From positions 62,001-126,000 of the forward strand of contig JADGAV010000010.1 in the NCBI GenBank assembly GCA_015231825.1: a stretch of 64,000 nucleotides of DNA, written 5' to 3'. The notes beneath the pieces were generated by a model, which was given only the letters and a program-made list of their open reading frames with translations, was not told the DNA's origin and ran no database searches. A program made the translations under genes and the position numbers. Positions 1 through 8,637 of this stretch are shown in pieces; the first letter of the stretch is position 1, and each line of letters opens with the position of its first letter. Source of the DNA: SAR324 cluster bacterium. Lineage in GTDB: Bacteria; SAR324; NAC60-12.

Positions 1-2
1 CT

Positions 3-179
3 GTTTCGATTTCATCAAGTGAGGTGGTTTGGATTCGGGCCCACATGCATCCACAAGGTTATGGAGGGGATATTTTTAAAGGAACGATTGCAGAGGGTTT
101 TAAAAAAGCGGAGCCTGAGATTCCTTTTCCCCTTGAACTTGAAAAACAGAATCCGCAGCCTGATGGTTGCGCATTCTGA
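3..179 (+). CDS. C-terminal fragment of an unknown protein
   Basis: An open frame runs in from the window edge and gives 58 residues before a TGA stop. The readable part contains HMHPQGYGGDIFKGTIAEGF, then a proline-rich acidic stretch, and it ends in CAF. I do not recognise the family. The frame is preferred over the other two because its composition is protein-like and one alternative has an early stop. There is no terminator-like hairpin after it, and 85 bases separate it from cheV. Its start and most of its length lie outside the window. Confidence 0.45.
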   Translation, partial: VSISSSEVVWIRAHMHPQGYGGDIFKGTIAEGFKKAEPEIPFPLELEKQNPQPDGCAF

Positions 180-264
180 GTGATCAGCTGTGCAGAGCTA
201 CTTTGAACGAATCTCCTATACAACGGTCGAAATTCAACACGGAGCGTGGAAATAAGGAAAGGAA

Positions 265-1191
265 ATGAGCAATCAAGAAATACTTTTAGAAGCAGGAACC
301 AATGAAATAGAAATTCTGGAGTTTTTTCTGGGAAAACAAAGTTTTGGCATCAATGTATTGAAAATCAAACAAATCCTCAAATATGATGAGTCCATTTTAG
401 TTCCCCTTCCCAATTCTTACCATTCTGTCAAAGGAAGTTTTTTATTTCAAAGCAATTCTACGCTTATTATTGATTTGAATGCTCACTTGAATCTTCCCCC
501 ACCCGAGTTCCCAAATCTTCGTTCTATTGTTCTGGTCTGTGAATTCAATGATTCAACGATTGCCTTTCTCATTGATGGAGTGGATAAAATCCATCGAATG
601 TCATGGCAGGCGATTCAAGCTCCTCCGAAACTCGGAAGGAACGATCAAGATAACGTTACAGGAATTTTAAACCTCAATGGTCGTCAAATTTTGATGCTTG
701 ATTTTGAACAGATTGCACAGGTTGCCGGAGGCGAATCCGGTTCCTTCAATTCTCTTCCGGAACTGCTGGCAGAAGATAAAAAAGTGAAGCGGGAAAATAT
801 CAAACTGCTGATAGCAGATGATTCAAGAATGATTAGACTCGCCCTGGAAGAACATTTAGCTGAAGCCAACTACACGGGATTGACAATTTTTGACAATGGT
901 GTTGATGTGTTCAATTTTGTCATGAAAATAAAGGAACAAGCAGAACGAGAGGAGAAGCAGGTTACAGACTATTTAATTATTGTGATTACCGATATTGAGA
1001 TGCCTGGAATGGATGGTTTGACTTTGTGCAGGAAAATTAAAGAAGAAACACCTGAAGTATTGGTCTTGATTTTATCTTCCCTGATCAATGAACAATTGGC
1101 ATTCCGGTGTCAGGAAGTCGGGGCAGATGCGTATTTATCAAAAAAAGAGATCAATCAGCTCGCCGCATCGATCGATAAACTATGCCTCTGA
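265..1191 (+). CDS. cheV: Chemotaxis protein CheV (CheW domain plus receiver domain)
   Basis: Cytoplasmic chemotaxis coupling protein that links receptors to CheA through its CheW-like half and is tuned by phosphorylation of its receiver half. Residues about 10-155 form the CheW-like domain and about 180-308 the response-regulator receiver. The receiver shows the acidic pocket in LLIADDSRMIR, the phospho-acceptor Asp in ITDIEMPGMDG and a late Lys in SKKE. The insert before the phospho-Asp (KEQAEREEKQ) is usual for CheV. The ATG at 265 has AAGGAAAGG just upstream. The 308-residue length matches the family. No other chemotaxis gene is nearby, so it is an orphan here. Confidence 0.93.
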   Translation: MSNQEILLEAGTNEIEILEFFLGKQSFGINVLKIKQILKYDESILVPLPNSYHSVKGSFLFQSNSTLIIDLNAHLNLPPPEFPNLRSIVLVCEFNDSTIAFLIDGVDKIHRMSWQAIQAPPKLGRNDQDNVTGILNLNGRQILMLDFEQIAQVAGGESGSFNSLPELLAEDKKVKRENIKLLIADDSRMIRLALEEHLAEANYTGLTIFDNGVDVFNFVMKIKEQAEREEKQVTDYLIIVITDIEMPGMDGLTLCRKIKEETPEVLVLILSSLINEQLAFRCQEVGADAYLSKKEINQLAASIDKLCL

Positions 1192-1315
1192 CCCAAAATT
1201 GCTCTTCAATAGGAAGCCGGTATTCAGGGCCTGTGCCTTGAAAAACAGGTCGGTTTCTCAGCAATAAAAAAGAGAAAAAATTGCTGCTCACGTCAGACTT
1301 TTTTAAAAACTATTG

Positions 1316-2404
1316 CTATCCATTGCGTCGTTCAAATTCTTCCATAAAAGATTTGAGTCCCTCAACCCCTTCCATCGGCATTGGATTATAGATCGAGGCC
1401 CGCACGCCACCGACCGATCGATGTCCTTTCAGGGCGTAAAAACCTTCTTCCAAAGCTTCATTGAGAAATTTTTCAAGTAATTCTTCAGAAGGCAGATTAA
1501 AAGGAACGTTCATGATTGAACGATGATCGGGGTGCGCAAATCCCTGATAAAAACCGGATTGGTCTATGGCTTCATAAAGACACGATGCTTTTTTCTTATT
1601 ATGCTTCTCGATAGCCGCAACCCCTCCCTGTTCTTCCAACCACTGCAACACCAGGTGAACCATATAGATGGCGAACGTGTTTGCCGTATTAATCAGAGAA
1701 TTGTTTTTTGCATTCAATTCGTAATTGAGCAGTTTTGGCGTATACGGCGATGCATGGCCAAAGAGATCTTCGCGGATTGCGACCAGTGCCACTCCAGGAG
1801 GTCCCAGGTTCTTTTGTAAACTGGCAAACAGGATGCCGATCTGAGAAAAATCAACTTTTCTTGAAAGAATATCGGAAGTTGCGTCGATCACCAGGGGCAG
1901 GTCATCTGTTTTCGGATAAGTTTTCCACTGGGTTCCGACAATGGTATTGTTGCTGGTGAGGTGCACATAAGAGGCATCTTTGTCAAAATCAGCAGGGTCA
2001 TAGGCAGGAATCCGGTCAAACCCGGTTTCGGCACTGCTCGCTGCTATTTTGATTTCACCATACCGTTTGGCTTCTTCGAGTGCCTGTTTGGCAAAAACTC
2101 CTGTTTCAAAATAGAGCGCCTTTTTCGCAGCATTGCGGCCGATCAAGTTAAGAGGAACCGCAGAAAACTGCATCTGCGCTCCGCCATGGATAAAAACTGT
2201 TCTATAATTCCCCGGGAGTTTTATCAATTCCCGGAAAAGTTGCGTGGTTTCATCAAGCAATTCTTCAAATTCATTTGTGCGGTGACTGACTTCCATAACA
2301 GACACACCAAGGCCTTTGAAATCCAAAAGGTCTGCCTGGGCTTTTTTCATGACCGACTCCGGAAGCATTGCCGGACCGGCACCAAAATTAAAAACACGTG
2401 ACAT
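1316..2404 (-). CDS. serC: Phosphoserine aminotransferase
   Basis: PLP enzyme that converts 3-phosphohydroxypyruvate and glutamate to phosphoserine in serine biosynthesis; the family also acts in pyridoxal phosphate synthesis. The 362-residue length is normal. The N-terminus (MSRVFNFGAGPAMLP) is diagnostic, and the PLP lysine lies in FASLQKNLGPPG. The C-terminal SVGGVRASIYNP matches the substrate-binding segment of SerC. AGGAAAACA precedes the ATG. It lies 44 bases downstream of serA on the same strand, so the two consecutive pathway steps are probably one serA-serC operon. Confidence 0.96.
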   Translation of the reverse strand: MSRVFNFGAGPAMLPESVMKKAQADLLDFKGLGVSVMEVSHRTNEFEELLDETTQLFRELIKLPGNYRTVFIHGGAQMQFSAVPLNLIGRNAAKKALYFETGVFAKQALEEAKRYGEIKIAASSAETGFDRIPAYDPADFDKDASYVHLTSNNTIVGTQWKTYPKTDDLPLVIDATSDILSRKVDFSQIGILFASLQKNLGPPGVALVAIREDLFGHASPYTPKLLNYELNAKNNSLINTANTFAIYMVHLVLQWLEEQGGVAAIEKHNKKKASCLYEAIDQSGFYQGFAHPDHRSIMNVPFNLPSEELLEKFLNEALEEGFYALKGHRSVGGVRASIYNPMPMEGVEGLKSFMEEFERRNG

Positions 2405-2448
2405 TGTTTTCCTATTTGAGGTTTATGGGATTGTTCCGCTTGCCTGCA

Positions 2449-3615
2449 TTACAGGTAGCGCACGTTCAAGATTCCTTCGATTCCTTCCAGCTCTTTTTTC
2501 TGATTGGAAGAAAGCGGAATTTCTAAATCAATGATGGTTGAGACTTGCTCCCCACGACTTTTGCTGATCATATTGATGACTTTGGTGTTTGATTTGGAAA
2601 GAATTGCAAGGGTTGCATTCAATAATTCTGGAATATTGGATTTCAGCAAAACAAGACGATGTTCCGTTGTCCGTTCCAGTGACAGAGCAGGAAAGTTTAC
2701 GGAGTTTTTTATATTTCCATTTTCCAGAAAATCAATCATCTGATCCGCTGCCATTGTGGCACAATTTTCTTCCGCTTCTAGTGTGCTTGCTCCCAAATGC
2801 GGGAGCAAAACGGCATCTTCTCTGCCAATCAGGGCTGGATGGGGGAAATCCGTTATATATTTTGACAGTCGTCCGTTCTCGAGGGCATTTGCGACAGCAA
2901 CTGTGTCTACAATTTCGTTCCGCGAGAAATTCAACAAACGACTTCCTTTTTTGAAAGTAGCCAAGATCTCTTCGTTGATTAAATTTCGGGTTGATTCGAG
3001 GGCAGGAAGATGAAGAGTTATGTAATCCGATTGAGCAACGAGTGCACTCAAACTTTCCATTTTTTTAATTTTTTTGGAAAGCTGCCATGCGGCTTCAAGG
3101 GAAAGTGCAGGATCATACCCCAATACCTCCATCCCCATTGCCAATGCAATTTCTGCTACCATAGATCCGATTGCACCCAAGCCGGCAATCCCAAGGGTTT
3201 TTCCTGCGAGCTCATCGCCAACAAAGTTTTTCTTTTCGGCTTCCACTCTTTTCAGCATTTCAGCAGGATCTTCGATCTTCAATTCCGAAACGAATCGAAT
3301 TCCCTGACTTATATTGCGGGCACCCAGCAGCATAGCAGAAAGCACGAGTTCTTTGACTGCATTTGCGTTTGCACCGGGTGTGTTGAATACAACAATTCCG
3401 CGTTCCGTGCATTCTGGAACAGGAATATTGTTCACTCCTGCCCCTGCCCGGGCAATTGCTTTGATGCTGACGCTGAGATCTTCTGAAGTCAGCCGGTGGC
3501 TTCTGAGTAAAATCCCGTCCGGATCAGCAATTTCGTTTCCAATTTCGTATCGGTGCTGATCAAATCTTTCCAGACCTTTTGTCGAAATCTGATTCAATGT
3601 TAAAATTTTATGCAT
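2449..3615 (-). CDS. serA: D-3-phosphoglycerate dehydrogenase
   Basis: NAD-dependent first step of phosphorylated serine biosynthesis. The protein has a split substrate-binding domain, a Rossmann domain (GLGAIGSMVAEIAL, about residue 150), the catalytic Arg/Glu region (LNFSRNEIVDT), His in LLPHLGAST, and a C-terminal ACT domain (about 310-388) of the kind that gives serine feedback control. I place the start at 3615 (MHKILTLNQIS) because GTAGGA lies seven bases before it; the in-frame ATG nine codons upstream has no ribosome site. At 388 residues it is the short SerA form. It is followed by serC. Confidence 0.94.
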   Translation of the reverse strand: MHKILTLNQISTKGLERFDQHRYEIGNEIADPDGILLRSHRLTSEDLSVSIKAIARAGAGVNNIPVPECTERGIVVFNTPGANANAVKELVLSAMLLGARNISQGIRFVSELKIEDPAEMLKRVEAEKKNFVGDELAGKTLGIAGLGAIGSMVAEIALAMGMEVLGYDPALSLEAAWQLSKKIKKMESLSALVAQSDYITLHLPALESTRNLINEEILATFKKGSRLLNFSRNEIVDTVAVANALENGRLSKYITDFPHPALIGREDAVLLPHLGASTLEAEENCATMAADQMIDFLENGNIKNSVNFPALSLERTTEHRLVLLKSNIPELLNATLAILSKSNTKVINMISKSRGEQVSTIIDLEIPLSSNQKKELEGIEGILNVRYL

Positions 3616-3861
3616 TTTTCCTACTTTTGAATTTGTTTTCATTCAATGGTTGAGTTTTCGGCGATACCATCTTTTTCATAACTGCAATGCCTACAAGAAA
3701 AAATAGTGGCGGAAGTTGGAAAAGTCAATTTATCAATGCTTCCCGTTACAATCGGTTTCTTGTCAATTCAAGCATGTTTAGCTTGTGTTTGTCAGCAATA
3801 TACGATTGTCTTAAAGGGTTTATAATCATTCAACCACTCCCCTTTAAGCTGGAAAAGCTGG

Positions 3862-4062
3862 ATGCGAAAAAATGATTTGTACATGCGGATTGCTTTTGGA
3901 GTCTGGTTTGTCATCGCCACCCTGCAGGCAGATCCGGACGGAAACCAATCTGTTTGGGTTCCTCTCTGGATTGCTTCTCTTGCTGTCCTTGCCTGGTTTA
4001 CCTACCAGGACTGGAAAGATACCCGCAAAGAAAAATCAGAAGCTTCTGAAAAAACCAATTGA
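3862..4062 (+). CDS. Small membrane protein of unknown function
   Basis: A 66-residue product with a charged N-terminus, a hydrophobic stretch (IAFGVWFVIATL), a short polar turn, a second hydrophobic stretch (VWVPLWIASLAVLAWF) and a charged lysine/glutamate-rich tail. This layout fits a two-helix hairpin inner-membrane protein. I do not recognise a family. A later in-frame ATG (MRIAFG) could be the start. The frame is short and isolated, convergent with mscS, so it may not be a gene; the membrane topology is the main argument for it. Confidence 0.45.
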   Translation: MRKNDLYMRIAFGVWFVIATLQADPDGNQSVWVPLWIASLAVLAWFTYQDWKDTRKEKSEASEKTN

Positions 4063-4121
4063 GCACATCCCTGGTTTGGCATTCGAGAATTGATGGTACG
4101 GGACCGAATTCTTCGATTTTC

Positions 4122-4949
4122 TCAATTCTGGAAAAGATGGACATCCCGCTGCGGAAAAGGAATGCTGACTCCCGCCTTATCAAATTCCAGTTTAACCGAT
4201 TCTGTGACATCGTAATAGACACCCCAGTAGTCGTCGGTCTTTGCCCAGGGTCGGACCGCAATATTAACTGAGCTGTCAGCAAGTTCCAAAACAACAATAG
4301 CGGGTGCCGGGTCCTTGAGTACCCGTTCGTCCTGCTGGAGGATATTTTCCAGAATTTTTTTTACTTTCAGGATGTCTTCTCCATATCCGATTCCAAACAC
4401 CATATCAACACGCAAGGTTCCTTTAACGGAATAGTTGGTAATATTGTCTCCCAGCAATTTAGAATTAGGAACGGTGATGACTTTGTTGTCTCCTGTTCTG
4501 ATTATGGTTGTAAAAATCTGCACACTTTCAACCACACCAAACGCACCAGCTCCCTGTATCCGGTCTCCGACTCTAAAGGGCCGTAGCAGGATTATCATAA
4601 CTCCCGCCGCAAAATTCGAAAGAGTTCCCTGCAATGCCAAACCGATTGCCAGACCAGCCGCACCGATTATTGCAATGAAAGAGGTGGTTTCAACACCGAT
4701 TTGCGCGAGGACAGTGATGAGCACAAAAGTAAGGATTGCATAGTAGGTCAAGTTGGTGACGAAAGAGCCCAGTGTTGTGTCGATTTTGGTGTTCAAGACC
4801 ATCTTGCTGGCTACGTTGCGAAAAACCTTCGCAACAATCCATCCTACAATCAGGATCGCGATGCCTCCGATTATCTTCAGTCCATAGGTTGCGAGTAGTT
4901 CTTGCAGCTTAACAGCCATGTTTTCCATACTCATTGACGGGTAGTTCAT
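4122..4949 (-). CDS. mscS: Small-conductance mechanosensitive channel, MscS family
   Basis: Inner-membrane channel that opens under membrane tension to release solutes during hypo-osmotic shock. Three hydrophobic segments fall at about 18-40, 63-85 and 88-115. The last holds the glycine/alanine-rich pore helix (IGAAGLAIGLALQGTLSNF) that defines MscS. It is followed by the beta domain (FRVGDRIQGAG) and the C-terminal cage, ending in the typical IPFPQRDVHLF. The 275-residue length is normal. AAGGAAACT precedes the ATG. It stands alone, convergent with the small membrane protein gene. Confidence 0.95.
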   Translation of the reverse strand: MNYPSMSMENMAVKLQELLATYGLKIIGGIAILIVGWIVAKVFRNVASKMVLNTKIDTTLGSFVTNLTYYAILTFVLITVLAQIGVETTSFIAIIGAAGLAIGLALQGTLSNFAAGVMIILLRPFRVGDRIQGAGAFGVVESVQIFTTIIRTGDNKVITVPNSKLLGDNITNYSVKGTLRVDMVFGIGYGEDILKVKKILENILQQDERVLKDPAPAIVVLELADSSVNIAVRPWAKTDDYWGVYYDVTESVKLEFDKAGVSIPFPQRDVHLFQN

Positions 4950-5004
4950 TTAGTTTCCTTTTTCAAAATTTTGTTTCATTTGGCCTTTGTCGGACCGTCT
5001 CAAC

Positions 5005-5619
5005 TTATATCGCTTGCTTTGCTTGAATTTCCATTCGTTCAATTGTAGCGACGATGACCTTGGCGGTGTGGTCAAACTCCAGGTTCACCGTCTGTCCAGA
5101 ATCCTTGAAACCCAGGGTGGTTCGGGCGAGGGTTTCTGGAATCAAACAAACTGAAAAACGGTTTTTTTCTACAGCCACCACGGTCAAACTGATGCCGTCC
5201 ACGGCAATCCAGCCCTTGGGAATCATGTATTTATTCCATTGCGGATCGTGGCTGATGAATACTTCTTTGTTATTGGGTGCCATTCGGATTTCCTGAATTG
5301 TCCCGACAGTGTCCACATGCCCGGTCACATGATGTCCGCCGACTTCGTCTCCTATCCGACAGGCTCGTTCAATATTGACCCGGTCGCCTTTTTCTAAGAT
5401 TCCCAGATTGGTGCAGTTTAGAGTTTCCTGAATGATATCAAATGCTGCAGTACCATTCTGGTGTGCTGCGACGGTCAAACAAGTCCCGTTGATCGCCACA
5501 CTCGCTCCAATTTCCAACCCTTCAGACAATTCTTCCAGTTCAATGGTGATTCGCCGTATGCCAGGCTGCTCTGCCACCGCTTTCACCGTACGCAAAGCTT
5601 TTACAATTCCGGTAAACAT
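5005..5619 (-). CDS. ribE: Riboflavin synthase, alpha chain
   Basis: Converts two molecules of 6,7-dimethyl-8-ribityllumazine to riboflavin plus a pyrimidinedione, the last step of riboflavin synthesis. The protein shows the internal duplication of the family: repeat one begins MFTGIV and repeat two near HVTGHVDTVG, with INGTCLTV and VDGISLTVV as matching loops. The 204-residue length is normal. GGAAGGG precedes the ATG. No other rib gene is in the window, and I could not see a convincing FMN riboswitch in the 230 bases upstream. Confidence 0.95.
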   Translation of the reverse strand: MFTGIVKALRTVKAVAEQPGIRRITIELEELSEGLEIGASVAINGTCLTVAAHQNGTAAFDIIQETLNCTNLGILEKGDRVNIERACRIGDEVGGHHVTGHVDTVGTIQEIRMAPNNKEVFISHDPQWNKYMIPKGWIAVDGISLTVVAVEKNRFSVCLIPETLARTTLGFKDSGQTVNLEFDHTAKVIVATIERMEIQAKQAI

Positions 5620-5903
5620 CGCACCCTTCCAAAAAAGTTCTGTAAAATAATTGATCCTTTTTTAGTCAAAGATAACTTTAGCACACCTGATGGACCCATG
5701 CAATTCAGGCCATTTCTTCTCTTTGTCAATGAGGACGAAACTGTGATCGTGAGGAATTGAATGAATTGATTCAGACCCCCTCTTGTTCCACTGAATGATG
5801 CCAGACTTTTTCCCGGAAAGATTGCTGCTAGACAGCAGTCTGCGCCTCTGCTAGATTGTCTCGCAGCAAATTGTATTTTGAAATCTTATTCAATTTTGGA
5901 AAA

Positions 5904-7739
5904 ATGACTGAGGACTCTGTTTTACTGGAACAAAAACTTTCAAAAATTCTTATGCGGCTCGAACAGCATGAAGTCGATGTATATCTTGTTCCGTCGGTAG
6001 ACGAACACCTGAATGAGATGGTCCCGGAATATAAGCAGCGTCTCAAGGCAATCACAGGATTTACTGGTTCTGCAGGGACTGCATTGATTTGCCGAACTGG
6101 AACACATCAGCTGTTCGTTGATTCCCGGTACCACTTGCAGGCGGCTCAGGAAGTTCCGGGTTCATTGTTTGAAATCCAAAAGTTGGGGGCGCTTGGTGTG
6201 CTTTCTGTTGAAGAATGGCTGACCGAAAAAGAATCAAATAAAGGAGCTCTCAAGGTTGGATTTGATCCCTTCACAATGAGCCCAAAAACCTACCGTGCTT
6301 TCAAGAAATGCTTGAAAGACAAAGCATCTCAACTGACTCCCATGACGCCCAATTTGATCGATCAGGTATGGGAGGAACGTCCTCAAGCGCGATGTCAACC
6401 GTTCTATCTGTTGGAAGATTCGTGGACGGGAGAATCTGTGGAAATGAAATTGAACAGAGTCCGCGAAAAAATGCGGGAAAATGGAGTGCAGGCTCTCGTC
6501 CTCAGCAAATTGGATGAAATCGCATGGATCACGAATCTCAGAGGGAGCGACATCGCCCGCAATCCTGTCTTTGAAGCCTATTGCGTGATTGAACAGGAAC
6601 AAGCCACTTGTTTTTCTCTGGCAGAGCCACCTGAGCTGGTTCGGGCACATTTGAAGGAATTGATTCAATTCAAACCCTACTCGGTCTATCAAAACACACT
6701 TCAATCCTTGTCCAATTTTAAAATTTGGCTCGACCCAGCGAGTACGACGATGGGGACCTATCTGTCTCTCCAGAAAAGCAAGTCTCCTGAAGAAGTTGCG
6801 GCCTATCAATTTGAAAAAACAAATCCTATTGTGCTTTTTAAAGCATTAAAAAACCCTGTTGAAATCAGGCAAATCCGTAAGGCACACCATCAGTCTGCTT
6901 GTGCAAAGGTTCGCAGTTTTGTTCGCCTTTTTGAGCAATTGGAGCGGGGAGAGCCAATCAGTGAAAAAGGATATGCAGAGATCTTGTCTGAAGAATACAG
7001 ACGCGAAGAGGGATTTGTTGATCTCAGTTTCGATACTATTGCGGGATTTGCAGAAAATGGAGCTATTGTTCACTATTCTGATCCCAGTCCTGAAAAGAAA
7101 CTTGAGCCAGGACACATGCTACTGGTTGATTCTGGGATTCAAATTGCAGGAGGCACTACCGATGATACCCGCACACTTGCTATTGGAGAACCCACTGAAA
7201 AGCACAAGAGACTCTACACCAAGGTTTTGCAGTCCCATATCCGTCTTGCCATGCAAAAATTTCCGGAAGGAACCAAAGGTTCTGCATTGGATGCAGTGGC
7301 GCGCTCTTCTTTATGGAATTCAGGTTTGGATTATGGTCACGGCACTGGTCATGGAGTGGGGGCATTTCTCAATGTTCATGAAGGACCCCACAGTATTTCT
7401 CCGCTATCACATGGAATGGACCTTCGTCCTGGTATGATCGTCTCCAACGAACCCGGGTATTACGAAACCGATTGGGGGGGAATTCGTCTGGAAAACTTAT
7501 ACGTAGTGGTTCCCCTGGAAAACATGCCCGCTCACCCTGGAGGAAAAAAGTGGCTGCATTTCGAATCCTTGACATGGATTCCCTTCGATCGCCATCTGAT
7601 CGATCCTGAGCATCTCCAGTCTGACGAACTCCAATGGCTCAACGAATATCATCTGCAGGTCTGGCAGGAAATTTCCTCGTCGCTCAAAGGACCCGAGCAG
7701 GAGTGGCTCAAGCAGGCGTGTTCTGCAATTTCCGGATAG
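5904..7739 (+). CDS. pepP: Xaa-Pro aminopeptidase (M24B, three-domain type)
   Basis: Metallopeptidase that removes the N-terminal residue when proline is second. At 611 residues it is the long three-domain form, with two creatinase-N-like domains (about 10-145 and 170-305) and a C-terminal pita-bread catalytic domain. The five metal ligands are visible: two Asp in VDSGIQIAGGTTDDTRTL, His in GTGHGVGAFLNVHEGP, Glu in SNEPGYY and Glu in IRLENLYVV. I chose ATG 5904 (MTEDSVLLEQ) over an in-frame TTG 48 bases upstream because TTGGAAAA precedes the ATG. The dapF-like gene begins seven bases after its stop, so they are probably cotranscribed. Confidence 0.94.
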   Translation: MTEDSVLLEQKLSKILMRLEQHEVDVYLVPSVDEHLNEMVPEYKQRLKAITGFTGSAGTALICRTGTHQLFVDSRYHLQAAQEVPGSLFEIQKLGALGVLSVEEWLTEKESNKGALKVGFDPFTMSPKTYRAFKKCLKDKASQLTPMTPNLIDQVWEERPQARCQPFYLLEDSWTGESVEMKLNRVREKMRENGVQALVLSKLDEIAWITNLRGSDIARNPVFEAYCVIEQEQATCFSLAEPPELVRAHLKELIQFKPYSVYQNTLQSLSNFKIWLDPASTTMGTYLSLQKSKSPEEVAAYQFEKTNPIVLFKALKNPVEIRQIRKAHHQSACAKVRSFVRLFEQLERGEPISEKGYAEILSEEYRREEGFVDLSFDTIAGFAENGAIVHYSDPSPEKKLEPGHMLLVDSGIQIAGGTTDDTRTLAIGEPTEKHKRLYTKVLQSHIRLAMQKFPEGTKGSALDAVARSSLWNSGLDYGHGTGHGVGAFLNVHEGPHSISPLSHGMDLRPGMIVSNEPGYYETDWGGIRLENLYVVVPLENMPAHPGGKKWLHFESLTWIPFDRHLIDPEHLQSDELQWLNEYHLQVWQEISSSLKGPEQEWLKQACSAISG

Positions 7740-7746
7740 GCAAACC

Positions 7747-8586
7747 ATGAAATTTTACAAATATCATGCACTTGGCAACGACTATCTCGTTTTGGATCCT
7801 GCAGATTTTTCCAAGCCAATTTCAGCAGAGCTGACAAAACGTGTCTGCCATCGGAATTTCGGAATTGGATCCGACGGCATTCTCTGGGGACCCCTTCAGG
7901 AGAAAAAAGGTTGCTTTGGCCTACGGATTTTTAATCCGGATGGGAGTGAAGCCGAAAAAAGCGGCAATGGACTGCGGATCTTTTCCCGTTATCTTTGGGA
8001 CAGAGGACTCGTCCATGAAGAAGAATTTATAATTGATACGCCGGGGGGGCAAGTTGTTTCTCGGGTCCATGAAGAAGGCAGGATGGTCACGGTGGCCATG
8101 GGGCAGGTCAGTTTCGACAGCGAGGTGATTCCAGTTAGTGGGCCATCCCGAGAAGTGATCGATGAAAAAATGATCATTGAAGGAGAAGAAATCCGTTATT
8201 GTGCAGCCACCATTGGAAATCCTCATTGTGTCCTCATCAGGAATTCCCCCTCTGAAGAAGAAGCGCGACGATTGGGTCCGGTTATTGAAAATGATACGCG
8301 TTTTCCCAATCGCACGAATGTTCAGTTTATGAAAATTCTGGATCGCCACAATATCCAAATTCATATTTGGGAACGGGGGGCGGGTTACACGCTGGCTTCC
8401 GGCAGCAGCAGCAGTGCCGCCGCTTCGGTTGCCTATAAATTGGGACTCTGCGATTCAATGATTGCTGTCCACACTCCGGGTGGAAAAGTTGATATTACCG
8501 TTTTTGAAGATTTCTCTGTTTCCATGACCGGATCAGTCACCAAAGTGGCGGAAGGACTTCTTGCAGAGGAAGCATTACAGCAATAA
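7747..8586 (+). CDS. DapF-like (diaminopimelate epimerase family) protein with both catalytic Cys replaced by Ser
   Basis: The 279-residue fold is clearly DapF: it begins MKFYKYHALGNDYLVLD, and the two active-site loops are present in the right places. In true DapF enzymes each loop carries a catalytic thiol (CGNGxR and ACGTG). Here they read KSGNGLR (Ser, codon AGC, about residue 73) and LASGSSSS (Ser, codon TCC, about residue 219). The preceding ERGAG motif is kept. Neither site is a stop or a frameshift. A two-thiol racemase mechanism is therefore impossible, so the product may isomerise or dehydrate another substrate or be non-catalytic. Its place between pepP and a sugar-acid dehydrogenase does not point to lysine or peptidoglycan synthesis. 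Family call is firm; function is open. Confidence 0.85.
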   Translation: MKFYKYHALGNDYLVLDPADFSKPISAELTKRVCHRNFGIGSDGILWGPLQEKKGCFGLRIFNPDGSEAEKSGNGLRIFSRYLWDRGLVHEEEFIIDTPGGQVVSRVHEEGRMVTVAMGQVSFDSEVIPVSGPSREVIDEKMIIEGEEIRYCAATIGNPHCVLIRNSPSEEEARRLGPVIENDTRFPNRTNVQFMKILDRHNIQIHIWERGAGYTLASGSSSSAAASVAYKLGLCDSMIAVHTPGGKVDITVFEDFSVSMTGSVTKVAEGLLAEEALQQ

Positions 8587-8637
8587 CCTTAGCATTGAAT
8601 AGCCTTTTGCTATTTGAATATCCCTGTTTAAAAAACT

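Noticed and set aside
1259..1286. Inverted repeat CAGCAAT / ATTGCTG between cheV and serC
   Set aside because: A 7-bp stem with a 14-base A-rich loop and no T-tract; too weak to call a terminator between the convergent genes.
3687..3875. 62-residue open frame upstream of the small membrane protein
   Set aside because: No ribosome site, composition unlike a membrane or soluble protein family, and it overlaps the better-supported ORF at 3862.
5620..5855. Possible FMN riboswitch upstream of riboflavin synthase
   Set aside because: The conserved RFN element sequence blocks could not be found by eye.
7319..7380. Possible loss of metal ligands in the Xaa-Pro aminopeptidase
   Set aside because: All five ligands can be found in order on inspection, so the enzyme looks intact.
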